From the NCBI RefSeq assembly GCF_000526395.1, contig NZ_JAFZ01000002.1, positions 188,501-252,500 on the forward strand: 64,000 nt of DNA. Reading direction: 5' to 3'. Position numbers and translations under genes: made by a program. This stretch comes from Aminobacterium mobile DSM 12262. Lineage in GTDB: Bacteria; Synergistota; Synergistia; Synergistales; Aminobacteriaceae. Below the pieces are notes generated by a model. That model made no database searches, was not told the origin of the DNA, and saw only the letters and a program-made list of their open reading frames with translations. Numbering within the stretch: the first letter of the stretch is position 1; each line of letters starts with the position of its first letter. This document shows positions 10,580 through 18,945 of the stretch, in pieces.

Positions 10580-12331
10580 TTAACGCTTCTTCAGCTTTTT
10601 AGCAATTCCCCAGTAAAGCGCTAATTCTTCCTTCGTTGCCTCTCCTTTAAGCATTTTTTTATGAAGAGCCTGGAATTTCTGTTCATTTCTTTTCCGCTCC
10701 AAGGCAGAAGAAACAGCTTCCCAAGAATCTTGATCTTCTCCAAAAGACTCACAAAAAGCGCCACCCATAGCGAGTATGGAGAACGGCATATCTTCCCCCA
10801 TATCTCGCCAGTGTTCCTCCAAACGTTCTGGAGAATGGCCAGAAAAAACAGCGGCCAAAACTTCCTTGGCAGGAAGACTCTCTACTAAAGGGAAAATATC
10901 ATGGGGATGTATTTTTTGTCGTAACGAACTATCATTCCATAAACAATAAATTAAAGCCGCCTCTAATGGCTCGATTTCTTCATTTTTTTGTATAGATTTT
11001 TCTTTCTCTATAGGAAAAGAAGAGTCTCGATCCTGCCCCTCTTTATTCCCCTGGACATTTCGAGAACGAATCTCATCTAATTCTTCTTGCAACTCGTGAG
11101 GTAATATTCCCAAAACTGCGCTTATTCTCGGAAGATATGGCGCTACATCTATAGGACTCAATTGAGCTATTCCTCGCAGAAGATCATCCGCTGCAGATCT
11201 TCGCGTTTCTTCCTGCTCTAGTTGAGTGCGGCGTAAGGTTAAATGGAAAAGCACGAGAGGCAAGGCCTTATCCAAAGATCGTTGAAAAAGCTTCTTCCCT
11301 TCTTCTTGAGACAAAAGATCATCTGGGTCTTTACCTTTTGGCAATTCTACCACTCGAACATCAACCCCATTTTGCTGCAATACGTACATACTTCGAACGG
11401 TAGCCTCAATCCCAGCAGTATCGGAGTCATAACAAATAAAACAACGATTGGAAAAGCGCTTTAAGAGACGAGCCTGATCCTCTGTCAAAGATGTTCCTAA
11501 AGACGCAACTGTTTCTGTATATCCACATAAATGAAGACGAATCGCATCCATATACCCCTCTACAAGAATGGAGCGATTTTTTTCTCGAACACTCTGTTTC
11601 GCTTGATAAAGTAGGTATAAATTTTGCCTTTTACTGTACAAAATCCCTTCAGGGCTATTAATATACTTGGCTCCATCTCCATCTATAATTCGCCCTCCAA
11701 AAGCCAAGAGACGACCAGAAACATCCCTAATAGGGAACATAATCCGGCCCCTAAAACGATCATAAGGCTTCTTTCGCCCCTCTAAAACGAGCCCGCTATC
11801 AAGAGCTTCTTTAAAGGGCACTTTCTCTTCTTGTAACTTGCTCCACAAAGAGTCCCAAGAGGAAGGAGCCCAGCCAATTTCAAAAAGCGTAGCTGCATCT
11901 GGCGTAATCTGTCTCGAAACTAAATATTGTCGTGCTAAACGACCAGATGCCACGTCTTTAAGAGACGCTCGGAAAAAAGACAGGGCCCGTTCCATAATAT
12001 CGTAAAGAGAAGGTTTGCTTTTATCCACTTTTCCCCCCATAGAACAGGTAGGGAGAGGGATACCTGCCCGTTGAGCCAGAAAATCCAAAGCTTCTTTAAA
12101 CTCTAACCCCTCGATCTTCATTACAAAAGAAAAAATGTCTCCGCCTTCTCCACATCCAAAACAATGGAACGTCTGGCGATCTGGAGAGACGAAAAAAGAA
12201 GGTGTTTTCTCCTGGTGGAAAGGGCATAACCCTCTAAAATTTTTGCCAGTTTTATGGAGACGGACATAATCCCCTATAACATCCACAATATCTAAACGCT
12301 CTTTAATCTGTCGAACTGCCCCATCGTCCAT
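10580..12331 (-). CDS. dnaG: DNA primase DnaG
   Basis: DnaG makes RNA primers on the lagging strand. The 583-residue protein opens with the CHC2 zinc finger (CPFHQEKTPSFFVS, then FHCFGCGEGGD). A TOPRIM-type RNA polymerase core follows: FGGRIIDGDGAKYINSPE, LVEGYMDAIRLH with the catalytic glutamate, and CYDSDTAGIEA. A C-terminal helical region probably binds DnaB. The end is somewhat short but plausible. Start is the ATG at 12331 after GGAGGTG. No rpoD follows, unlike the classical macromolecular synthesis operon; rqcP and eno do. Confidence 0.96.
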   Translation of the reverse strand: MDDGAVRQIKERLDIVDVIGDYVRLHKTGKNFRGLCPFHQEKTPSFFVSPDRQTFHCFGCGEGGDIFSFVMKIEGLEFKEALDFLAQRAGIPLPTCSMGGKVDKSKPSLYDIMERALSFFRASLKDVASGRLARQYLVSRQITPDAATLFEIGWAPSSWDSLWSKLQEEKVPFKEALDSGLVLEGRKKPYDRFRGRIMFPIRDVSGRLLAFGGRIIDGDGAKYINSPEGILYSKRQNLYLLYQAKQSVREKNRSILVEGYMDAIRLHLCGYTETVASLGTSLTEDQARLLKRFSNRCFICYDSDTAGIEATVRSMYVLQQNGVDVRVVELPKGKDPDDLLSQEEGKKLFQRSLDKALPLVLFHLTLRRTQLEQEETRRSAADDLLRGIAQLSPIDVAPYLPRISAVLGILPHELQEELDEIRSRNVQGNKEGQDRDSSFPIEKEKSIQKNEEIEPLEAALIYCLWNDSSLRQKIHPHDIFPLVESLPAKEVLAAVFSGHSPERLEEHWRDMGEDMPFSILAMGGAFCESFGEDQDSWEAVSSALERKRNEQKFQALHKKMLKGEATKEELALYWGIAKKLKKR

Positions 12332-12360
12332 AAAAACACCTCCTTAAAACGCACTAAAAG

Positions 12361-12386
12361 GGGGAAGGATTACATAATCCTTCCCC
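12361..12386 (-). terminator. Terminator downstream of hppA
   Basis: A 12-base perfect stem (GGGGAAGGATTA and its complement) with a two-base loop. On the minus strand it is followed by CTTTTAG, giving a weak U tract. It lies between the hppA stop at 12425 and the dnaG start, so it should end the hppA message. Confidence 0.75.
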
Positions 12387-12424
12387 TCCGAATATACACC
12401 TATCGAGAAAAATCAGTATAACTT

Positions 12425-14386
12425 TTATAGAAAGAGAGGAGCTAAAACCAGAGCCACAACTGACATCAACTTGATCAGAATATTAAGGCTCGGCCCTGCA
12501 GTATCTTTAAAGGGGTCCCCCACTGTGTCACCTACTACAGTAGCTGAGTGATTATCTGTGCCCTTCCCTCCGAAGTTTCCTTCTTCAATGTATTTCTTGG
12601 CATTATCCCAAGCTCCACCAGAATTAGACATAAAGATAGCCATCATTACGCCAGTCACAATGGAACCACCCAAGAGACCACCCAAAGCTTCAGGCCCAAG
12701 AATAAGCCCTACAGCTACAGGAGAAACGACAGCAAGAACACCAGGGATGATCATTTCTTTCAAAGCCGCAGCTGTAGAAATATCAACACAACGCTCATAT
12801 TCTGGACGACCAGTCCCTTCCATAATGCCAGGAATTTCCCGGAACTGTCTTCGTACTTCATCTATCATAGACTGAGCTGCACGTCCAACAGCCTGGATAG
12901 TTAGCGCGCTGAAAAGGAAAGGCAACATTCCTCCGATAAAGAGTCCTACCATCACTTGAGGGTTCTTCAGGTCTATAGCATCAAGATTAACTGCATGAGC
13001 ATATGCTGCAAAAAGCGCTAAGGCTGTCAACGCAGCAGATCCAATTGCAAGTCCTTTACCCATGGCAGCAGTAGTGTTCCCTACGGCATCGAGTTTATCG
13101 GTAATCTCTCGAACATCATGAGGTAAGTGGCTCATTTCAGCAATTCCACCAGCGTTATCCGCTATGGGACCGTAAGCATCTACGCTCAAAGTCATGCCGG
13201 TTATGGAAAGCATGCCTACAGCTGCACAAGCAATACCATAAAGACCACCAAACTTATAGCCTACAAGAGTCGCCACGCAGATAAGGATCACAGGGATAAC
13301 AGTAGACTTCATACCTACTGCCAAACCAGATAAAATAACAGTTGCTGGGCCTGTTTGAGAAGATTTAGCTATCTGTTTTACAGAATCATAGTCTCCAGAA
13401 GTATAGATCTCCGTGACATAACCAATGAGAACACCCACCGCAACACCAGAAAGAACGGACCAGAAAAGGGTCAGTTCACCAAAGGCAGCTTTCGTCACGA
13501 AATAAGAACCAATGATCATTACACCACCAGTAACAAAGGTTCCTATACGAAGGGCCACCTGAGCATTACCGCCTTCTTTTACACGAACAAACATGGTTCC
13601 GATAATAGCAGCGACTATACCAAGAGCAGACAGGACCAAAGGATAAAAGACTCCTTGAGAACCGTACACTGTTAGACCAATAGCCATTGCTGCAATAATA
13701 GAGTTTACATAAGATTCGAAGAGGTCAGCACCCATACCTGCAATATCCCCTACATTATCGCCAACGTTATCTGCAATAACAGCTGGGTTACGAGGGTCAT
13801 CTTCAGGGATTCCTGCTTCAACTTTACCCACAAGGTCTGCACCTACGTCGGCAGCCTTCGTGTAGATTCCTCCTCCTACACGGGCAAATAGAGCAATAGA
13901 GCTGGCTCCCAAACCAAATCCTGTCACAATATTGGGGTCTTTGAAAAGAACATAACAGAGCATAATACCAAGCACACCAAGGCCCACCACGGACATCCCC
14001 ATGACGCTGCCACCTTTAAAAGCAATGCCGAGAGCTTCATTTACTCCACGGGTAGCAGCAAAAGAGGTTTTTCCGTTGGAACGGGTGGCCACAACCATAC
14101 CCACGTATCCGGCCATAGCACTAAAAAGGGCCCCGCATATGAAAGAAACAGCCGTCCCTCTTCCTATCTTGAACCAGAGAACGCCACCGAGCAATAAAGC
14201 AAAGGGGAAAAGCCATCGATATTCTCTTGAAAGAAAAGCCATTGCGCCACGATGAATGATCTCTGAAAGTTCATTGACCCTTTCATGATCCACCTTAAAT
14301 GCCTTAATTTTGCCATAGGCAAAAATGGCATAGACCAGAGCCAGTATCCCAGCCCCAACAATAATCCAAAATGCCTGAGAATCCAT
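12425..14386 (-). CDS. hppA: Membrane-bound ion-pumping pyrophosphatase, K+-dependent type
   Basis: This membrane enzyme couples pyrophosphate hydrolysis to export of H+ or Na+. The 653-residue protein has about 16 predicted helices and the acidic motifs [23 protein letters not shown] and DNVGDNVGD that bind magnesium pyrophosphate, with a matching C-terminal set ([28 protein letters not shown]). The [10 protein letters not shown] segment has alanine where K+-independent members carry lysine, so it should need potassium. Whether it moves H+, Na+ or both cannot be read by eye. It has its own promoter at 14468-14496 and a hairpin in its leader. Confidence 0.95.
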   Translation of the reverse strand: MDSQAFWIIVGAGILALVYAIFAYGKIKAFKVDHERVNELSEIIHRGAMAFLSREYRWLFPFALLLGGVLWFKIGRGTAVSFICGALFSAMAGYVGMVVATRSNGKTSFAATRGVNEALGIAFKGGSVMGMSVVGLGVLGIMLCYVLFKDPNIVTGFGLGASSIALFARVGGGIYTKAADVGADLVGKVEAGIPEDDPRNPAVIADNVGDNVGDIAGMGADLFESYVNSIIAAMAIGLTVYGSQGVFYPLVLSALGIVAAIIGTMFVRVKEGGNAQVALRIGTFVTGGVMIIGSYFVTKAAFGELTLFWSVLSGVAVGVLIGYVTEIYTSGDYDSVKQIAKSSQTGPATVILSGLAVGMKSTVIPVILICVATLVGYKFGGLYGIACAAVGMLSITGMTLSVDAYGPIADNAGGIAEMSHLPHDVREITDKLDAVGNTTAAMGKGLAIGSAALTALALFAAYAHAVNLDAIDLKNPQVMVGLFIGGMLPFLFSALTIQAVGRAAQSMIDEVRRQFREIPGIMEGTGRPEYERCVDISTAAALKEMIIPGVLAVVSPVAVGLILGPEALGGLLGGSIVTGVMMAIFMSNSGGAWDNAKKYIEEGNFGGKGTDNHSATVVGDTVGDPFKDTAGPSLNILIKLMSVVALVLAPLFL

Positions 14387-14428
14387 ACACCGAAACCTCC
14401 CTTAATTTCTACAAACTTTAAAAAGACG

Positions 14429-14447
14429 GCCCGCCTCGAAGGCGGGC
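14429..14447 (-). terminator. GC-rich hairpin with U tract in the hppA leader
   Basis: An eight-base GC stem (GCCCGCCT/AGGCGGGC) with a three-base loop, followed on the minus strand by CGTCTTTTTAAAG. It is a good intrinsic terminator and could end the mobB-like message. It also lies downstream of the predicted hppA promoter and 43 bases before the hppA start codon, so it would be in the hppA leader and could act as an attenuator. Confidence 0.75.
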
Positions 14448-14467
14448 GGCTTCCCAAAACTCCGTCA

Positions 14468-14496
14468 ATTATAGTAAGGAGCCATACTAAAGACAA
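14468..14496 (-). promoter_or_regulatory. Predicted sigma-70-type promoter for hppA
   Basis: On the minus strand TTGTCT (14491-14496) and TATAAT (14468-14473) are separated by exactly 17 bases. The predicted start is near 14461, giving a leader of about 75 bases that includes the 14429-14447 hairpin. The -35 box lies about nine bases past the mobB-like stop codon. Confidence 0.6.
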
Positions 14497-14504
14497 GTAA
14501 AAAT

Positions 14505-15155
14505 TTATTCCCTTTTTTCTATTGATATATGAATGTCAATATCCTTATCGAGATGTTCTATTTTTTTCAGGGCAGATAACATCCCTTTTATTCCTCCAGC
14601 TAAAAAATCCGAAACAAAAGCATTCAAAGGGACCGCCTGTCCATCAACCCAGAGAGATACACCACCTCTTTGAGATTGACGACACAAATACGCTATTCGT
14701 TTGGCAAGAAGCAATTCTTCTCCTGGTTTAAAAAAAACATCTTTTTCCCCCTTATCATCCCCGCTCTGGAGGTTGGCACTGTAATAAGCAACCACTCCAT
14801 GCACAAATGTGGGGCATGTTTCAGGTGAACCTAGCCATACTTTCGGACAGGGGAGTTCTTTGCCTCCTTCTAACAGAAAAAGATCGAAATCGTAGCCCAT
14901 CTTATACTGAAAATCCGATAAGGACAAGATTTTCGCAGACTCTATGCGTACTCCTTCCTCCCCCCAAAAAACAGTAGGGACCTTGAGTTCCAATATTTTC
15001 CCCGTGTCAGTTTTACTCGAAGGGATTATTTTTTCATGAGTATGCTTTATATAGAGAATCTTCAGCCCTTCTCTTTTAAGATGAGGAATAAGAGCCATGC
15101 ATAAAGATGTTTTTCCACTATTCTTCAAGCCAGCTACAGAAAAGACAAAAGCCAT
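14505..15155 (-). CDS. MobB-like P-loop GTPase
   Basis: A 216-residue P-loop protein of the MobB family, which assists addition of a guanine nucleotide to molybdopterin. The N-terminus has AGLKNSGKTSL, a Walker A motif in the MobB style, and IKHTHEKI follows at the usual distance. FLLEGGKELPCPKVWL matches the LEG region. The last 60 residues (WVDGQAVPLNAFVSDFLAGGIKGML) form an extra segment also seen in some anaerobe MobB proteins. No other molybdenum-cofactor gene is nearby, so the target enzyme is unknown. It follows the AI-2E-family permease by 9 bases. Confidence 0.75.
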   Translation of the reverse strand: MAFVFSVAGLKNSGKTSLCMALIPHLKREGLKILYIKHTHEKIIPSSKTDTGKILELKVPTVFWGEEGVRIESAKILSLSDFQYKMGYDFDLFLLEGGKELPCPKVWLGSPETCPTFVHGVVAYYSANLQSGDDKGEKDVFFKPGEELLLAKRIAYLCRQSQRGGVSLWVDGQAVPLNAFVSDFLAGGIKGMLSALKKIEHLDKDIDIHISIEKRE

Positions 15156-15164
15156 GCCCTCTCG

Positions 15165-16328
15165 TCACTCTCCTTCTCCAGAACTGCTCGGTGATGGTGT
15201 TTTAGGAATATAGGCACTAGTATATCTTTTCCAGATGTTACGATAACTGTCGAGAAGGAAGATAAACAAACTAATAATAAGAGGCCCTAAGAAAAGCCCT
15301 AAGAAGCCCCATGTAGCCAATCCACCTACAACTCCAATAAAAACCATTAAAACATGGACTTTGCCTCCTCCAGAAATGAAGACTGGACGAATAAAGTTAT
15401 CTACAGTACTCACTATCATTATGCCCCAAACCGCCAGAATAATGGCTCCCTTAATATTACCCACATAGAATAAGTAAATAGCTCCAGGCCCCCATACGAG
15501 GGGAGTTCCTATAAATGGGATCATAGCAAGAAGGGCCATGATCGCCCCGAAAAGAGCCGGACTAGGAAGTCCCACATACCACCAGCCGAAAGCCCCCAAT
15601 ACTCCCTGTATGCCTGCTGTCAAGGTAATGCCATAAATTACGGCTTGAAGAATCTGTTTAGCCCTGTCAAAAAAAGCTTTTTTCTCCTTAGGTGGTAAAG
15701 GAACAATATCATCAATGTAGTCTAAGATAACATGTCCATCCCGAATAAAGAAGAAAGAAGAGACAACGATTACTACTAATTGATAAATAATTCGAATTGT
15801 ATCTCCTAAAAAAGACTTAGATATGTTTGCCAGCGTAGAGATGCTCCAAGAGCCAATCTGTCGAATGACCGTCATAAGGAACGGATATTCCACCAGATAA
15901 GGACGTATTTTTTCCATTATTGCCTCTGGAAAAAGGAGAGACACAAAAGTACGACCTTGCTCTACGTTCACATCTGAAAAAACATCGGACAAATAGCCAT
16001 ATATTCGAATTCCCTCTCGAGCCATTACAGTCCCCACCAAAATAGAGGGTACTACTATAAGAAGAACGATCGCAGCAGTTGTAACAGCTGCTGCTCCATT
16101 AGCAAACCTTTTAGATAAAACACGCTCATAGAGATACGCGTAAAATGGATATACAAAAAAAGACAAGATGGCAGACCAGGCTAGAGGACGCAAAAGACTG
16201 AAAGAAACGAGATAGGTAAGAGAACCCAGAGCAAAAAAAATCAACGTAAAGGGTAAGAAAAAGCTTCTAATTCTTTTATAAGGTCGCCTACTCTGATACG
16301 TCAGCTTATGATCCCTCCCTTTACTCAT
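15165..16328 (-). CDS. AI-2E family (PerM/UPF0118) membrane transporter
   Basis: A permease of the AI-2E exporter/PerM family with about eight helices. The family segment LPSPALFGAIMALLAMIPFIGTPLVWGPGAIYL is present near the middle, followed by a conserved helix pair (GGLATWGFLGLFLGPLII). Substrates are unproven for most members; some act in Na+/H+ exchange. The frame is open from a TTG at 16406, but that extension would translate a perfect 38-base palindrome; the ATG at 16328 (MSKGRDH) is preferred, giving about 387 residues. mobB follows 9 bases downstream. Confidence 0.85.
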   Translation of the reverse strand: MSKGRDHKLTYQSRRPYKRIRSFFLPFTLIFFALGSLTYLVSFSLLRPLAWSAILSFFVYPFYAYLYERVLSKRFANGAAAVTTAAIVLLIVVPSILVGTVMAREGIRIYGYLSDVFSDVNVEQGRTFVSLLFPEAIMEKIRPYLVEYPFLMTVIRQIGSWSISTLANISKSFLGDTIRIIYQLVVIVVSSFFFIRDGHVILDYIDDIVPLPPKEKKAFFDRAKQILQAVIYGITLTAGIQGVLGAFGWWYVGLPSPALFGAIMALLAMIPFIGTPLVWGPGAIYLFYVGNIKGAIILAVWGIMIVSTVDNFIRPVFISGGGKVHVLMVFIGVVGGLATWGFLGLFLGPLIISLFIFLLDSYRNIWKRYTSAYIPKTPSPSSSGEGE

Positions 16329-16341
16329 TCGCTTATATGTC

Positions 16342-16379
16342 ACAAGAGAAGAAGCAGTTTTAACTGCTTCTTCTCTTGT
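16342..16379. terminator. Palindromic hairpin upstream of the AI-2E-family permease
   Basis: Two perfect 18-base arms (ACAAGAGAAGAAGCAGTT and its complement) with a two-base loop. There is no long U run, only the TTCTTCTCTTGT arm. It lies just before the permease ATG and on the host side of the accessory island. It may be the original terminator of guaA, now separated from guaA by the island. Confidence 0.55.
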
Positions 16380-16508
16380 CCCTTTGCTTTTACTCAAACT
16401 CAACAATCACCACAGCATATTTGTTTCTTTTATTTCATTTTAGTATCTTTTTAGTTCCTAAATTTAGGCATTTTTATGCCTGATTTTTGTGGTTTTAGAG
16501 CTTTTTAG

Positions 16509-16524
16509 TATCAAAACAGTATCA
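16509..16524 (+). repeat. Left 16-bp direct repeat of the Gabija-like island
   Basis: TATCAAAACAGTATCA occurs here and again at 22490-22505 in the same orientation, preceded in both places by TTTTTAG. It overlaps the 18-base palindrome AGTATCAAGCTTGATACT (16518-16535). The pair encloses all the AT-rich accessory genes, so it may mark the recombination sites of the island. Confidence 0.6.
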
Positions 16525-16589
16525 AGCTTGATACTAACAAAAGAAAAATATCTGTTTTAAATATATTCATTTTTCGTTATATTCTATAA

Positions 16590-17393
16590 TTAAACAGCTA
16601 TTCCTATCAATGATGCAATCATTCCTATTCCCGTTGTTAAATCCGGTAATAACGCAATTGATGTCGCAATAAATTTCATTGTATTTAAACAAGAAATCAA
16701 AGTTGCCTTTTTAGGGTCCTTTTCTTGGACCTCATTCTTTACAATATCCAAATTCTGCTTAAGAATGAATTTTGATTCTTCATTTTCTACTTTTTCAATA
16801 ATAGCTTCAACTTTCTTTATAGCTTTGGCGATTTCTTCGGTATTAATTTTATTTCCTTGTTCTGCATTAATTGTACTTCCATGTTCAGCTATATTAACTT
16901 GGACTCCTGCGCTGTTAATAGTTATATTGTATGAATTGTCATTATCAAAACCCATATCAGTAGAGATATCTTTTATATATTCTTCAATTTCCATAACAAA
17001 TGGATAAATTAATCTATCTCCAAAAGCTTTTGCCATATCTTGATATTTTTTACTGTTAGCATAGTACCACCCAAAATTAAATGTACCTATATTATTTTCT
17101 ACTATATATAAAAAGGTTTTATATAGCAAATAAGTTTTTTTATGGCTGTCACTGCCTAAATCTAAAGCTTTTTGTCCATAAGATGAGCTGATATCTATTA
17201 TTAACTCATCTAATCCATCTATGTCATAAGCCAAGCTTTGAATATAGTCCTTTATTAATAAAGTTTGATTTATGTAGCTTAATAATTCTTTAAGACTATC
17301 ATTCTGTTCTGCATAATAGGCATTCATTACGTTTGAAGCTAACGTTCTAAACCGTCTACTAATTTTCCTAAGTTCTTTTTTATTAATCTCCAT
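16590..17393 (-). CDS. Unrecognised protein with hydrophobic C-terminus, last gene of the Gabija-like operon
   Basis: A 267-residue protein I do not recognise. The first 150 residues are helical and charged. Residues 155-185 form a short polar strand-like segment rich in N, T, I and G (NITINSAGVQVNIAEHG), followed by a lysine/glutamate coiled coil (185-230). The last 27 residues (FIATSIALLPDLTTGIGMIASLIGIAV) are hydrophobic enough for membrane insertion. Its start overlaps the zinc-ribbon gene by 11 bases, so the two are translationally coupled. A C-terminal membrane segment on a gene in a nuclease-helicase operon suggests a membrane effector or an anchor; that is inference. Confidence 0.7.
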   Translation of the reverse strand: MEINKKELRKISRRFRTLASNVMNAYYAEQNDSLKELLSYINQTLLIKDYIQSLAYDIDGLDELIIDISSSYGQKALDLGSDSHKKTYLLYKTFLYIVENNIGTFNFGWYYANSKKYQDMAKAFGDRLIYPFVMEIEEYIKDISTDMGFDNDNSYNITINSAGVQVNIAEHGSTINAEQGNKINTEEIAKAIKKVEAIIEKVENEESKFILKQNLDIVKNEVQEKDPKKATLISCLNTMKFIATSIALLPDLTTGIGMIASLIGIAV

Positions 17394-17844
17394 CTACTAT
17401 TTCTCCACAAAATGGACAATATCCACCTTCAAATTTTGTTATACTTCTTATTTTTGCTGTTTTGCCACAACACAAATAATTCTTGATATCATAATCTCCA
17501 GTTTTTCTACCTATTGGTATTTCAGATTCTTTTTCTAATGTTTTACCAGCTTTATATTTAACATTTTTATTATTTTTAAAAATTTTCTCAATATCTTTTG
17601 AAAAATCATTTAATAAATCTGCAACATGATTTTGAATTATTTTTTCTGCCAAATCATTAACATTATCGTCTAAATAACTATCATGTTTTAACCCACAATG
17701 AGGACACCAGATATCAATCACGCTATCGTCTTCTATATCGTCAACTTGTATCATAAATTTTTCATTACAGCTTGGACATTTTAAAAGAACAAAACCATCA
17801 TTATCACTTGGAATAGATATATTGAAAACTTCCTCATACGACAT
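17383..17844 (-). CDS. Double zinc-ribbon protein of the Gabija-like operon
   Basis: A 153-residue protein with two zinc-binding pairs near the N-terminus (CPSC at 23-26, CPHC at 47-50) and a second set near the C-terminus (CC at 125-126, CPFC at 143-146), giving two probable zinc ribbons joined by a helical linker. The N-terminus (SYEEVFNISIPSDNDGF) has no recognised motif. It starts 33 bases after the UvrD-like gene and overlaps the last gene of the operon by 11 bases. A nucleic-acid-sensing or adaptor role is possible but nothing in the sequence proves it. Confidence 0.7.
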   Translation of the reverse strand: MSYEEVFNISIPSDNDGFVLLKCPSCNEKFMIQVDDIEDDSVIDIWCPHCGLKHDSYLDDNVNDLAEKIIQNHVADLLNDFSKDIEKIFKNNKNVKYKAGKTLEKESEIPIGRKTGDYDIKNYLCCGKTAKIRSITKFEGGYCPFCGEIVDGD

Positions 17845-17877
17845 TTTGAACTCATCACTCCTTCAATAAAACTTCTT

Positions 17878-18945
17878 CTAAAACTTTATAATCGGCAAAT
17901 CACAAATTCTTTTATCTTTTCTTACAATTACTACACTATCAATCGCTCTTGTGACTGCAACATAAAACCTCGCTCTACTTTGTTCTTTTAATTCCGAAGA
18001 ATTATCAATTATCCAATTCCACATGGGATTAGTTGGGTAGATTAGTACCCTTTCAAATTCCAACCCTTTTGATTCTCCAAAGTTATAACAAGGATAATTG
18101 TTGTTAACCTTTATCTTTACACTTTCTCTTAATTGCACAGCCTGATTATTTTCTAAATAGAAATCCACATCTTTGGGATCAATTATTTTAACACCCTTTG
18201 ATTCATCATCTGCTTTATGAATAAACCCCACAGGAGTTCTATCTGGATACAGGCTATTTGCAAATTCACAGATTAAATTATTATTTCTATGAGTGCAGCT
18301 AAGTGTGCCCTCATCAATTACAATATCTAACTTTTTACATTCATTTTTTAAGAATTCATCTATCTTCCCACAACCATATTTCTTATATTTTCTTTCGAAG
18401 TGAGTAGAATATGTACATTGTCTAGGATCACCAACCATAATAACTTTAGTTTTGGTGGCTATTAACCGCTTTAATATCTCCAAATCATAACCAACCATAT
18501 CTTGAACTTCATCAACATATATGTAGTCATACATTTTAGAAATTCGTTCAAAAACTTTCCCATCGCTCTTTTCATTTAACTCTATAACACAATCAGATAG
18601 TTTATCAGTATATATTTTATTGTTTGACTCAAAGTATTTGTTAGATGTTTTCTTTACATACGTATTATTTTGTCCGTTTACAAATATAATTCCATCAATT
18701 CGGTCTTTAAATCTACTCCCTTGATAAGGTCTAATACCGTCTTTTAACAAGAAAGAAAACCATGTGCAAATCGTGATATTAGTTGGAACTATGCCCATCT
18801 GTTCCTTTATTCTACTAATAATTTGTTGCTCGTTTGTAATAGTATACGTCAAAATTAACACATTCTTGTCCGTCGAAATTGAATCATTGATGATTTTTCT
18901 AGTTTTACCAGAACCTGCTGCAGCAATATATAATTTCCCACTCAT
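17878..18945 (-). CDS. Compact UvrD-like superfamily 1 helicase, GajB-like
   Basis: A 355-residue helicase-like ATPase. It has Walker A AAAGSGKT (8-15), motif II DEVQD (145-149), motif III GDPRQCTYS (172-180), motif V-type ESKGLEF (291-297) and motif VI FYVAVTRA (327-334). That is the complete UvrD/Rep set, but the protein is far shorter than UvrD (about 700) and shorter than the described GajB (about 490), so the 1B and 2B insertions must be small or absent. It overlaps the OLD-family gene by four bases (ATGA). A UvrD-like partner directly after a class 2 OLD nuclease is the Gabija arrangement. Confidence 0.85.
   Translation of the reverse strand: MSGKLYIAAAGSGKTRKIINDSISTDKNVLILTYTITNEQQIISRIKEQMGIVPTNITICTWFSFLLKDGIRPYQGSRFKDRIDGIIFVNGQNNTYVKKTSNKYFESNNKIYTDKLSDCVIELNEKSDGKVFERISKMYDYIYVDEVQDMVGYDLEILKRLIATKTKVIMVGDPRQCTYSTHFERKYKKYGCGKIDEFLKNECKKLDIVIDEGTLSCTHRNNNLICEFANSLYPDRTPVGFIHKADDESKGVKIIDPKDVDFYLENNQAVQLRESVKIKVNNNYPCYNFGESKGLEFERVLIYPTNPMWNWIIDNSSELKEQSRARFYVAVTRAIDSVVIVRKDKRICDLPIIKF

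Noticed and set aside
16392-16430. A minus-strand reading ending in VEFE-stop that resembles the IEWE-stop end of guaA, as expected for a displaced guaA 3' end
   Set aside because: Only about two thirds of the bases match over 18 positions, and no exact core is shared with guaA. A site-specific insertion should leave an identical core, so this is probably chance.
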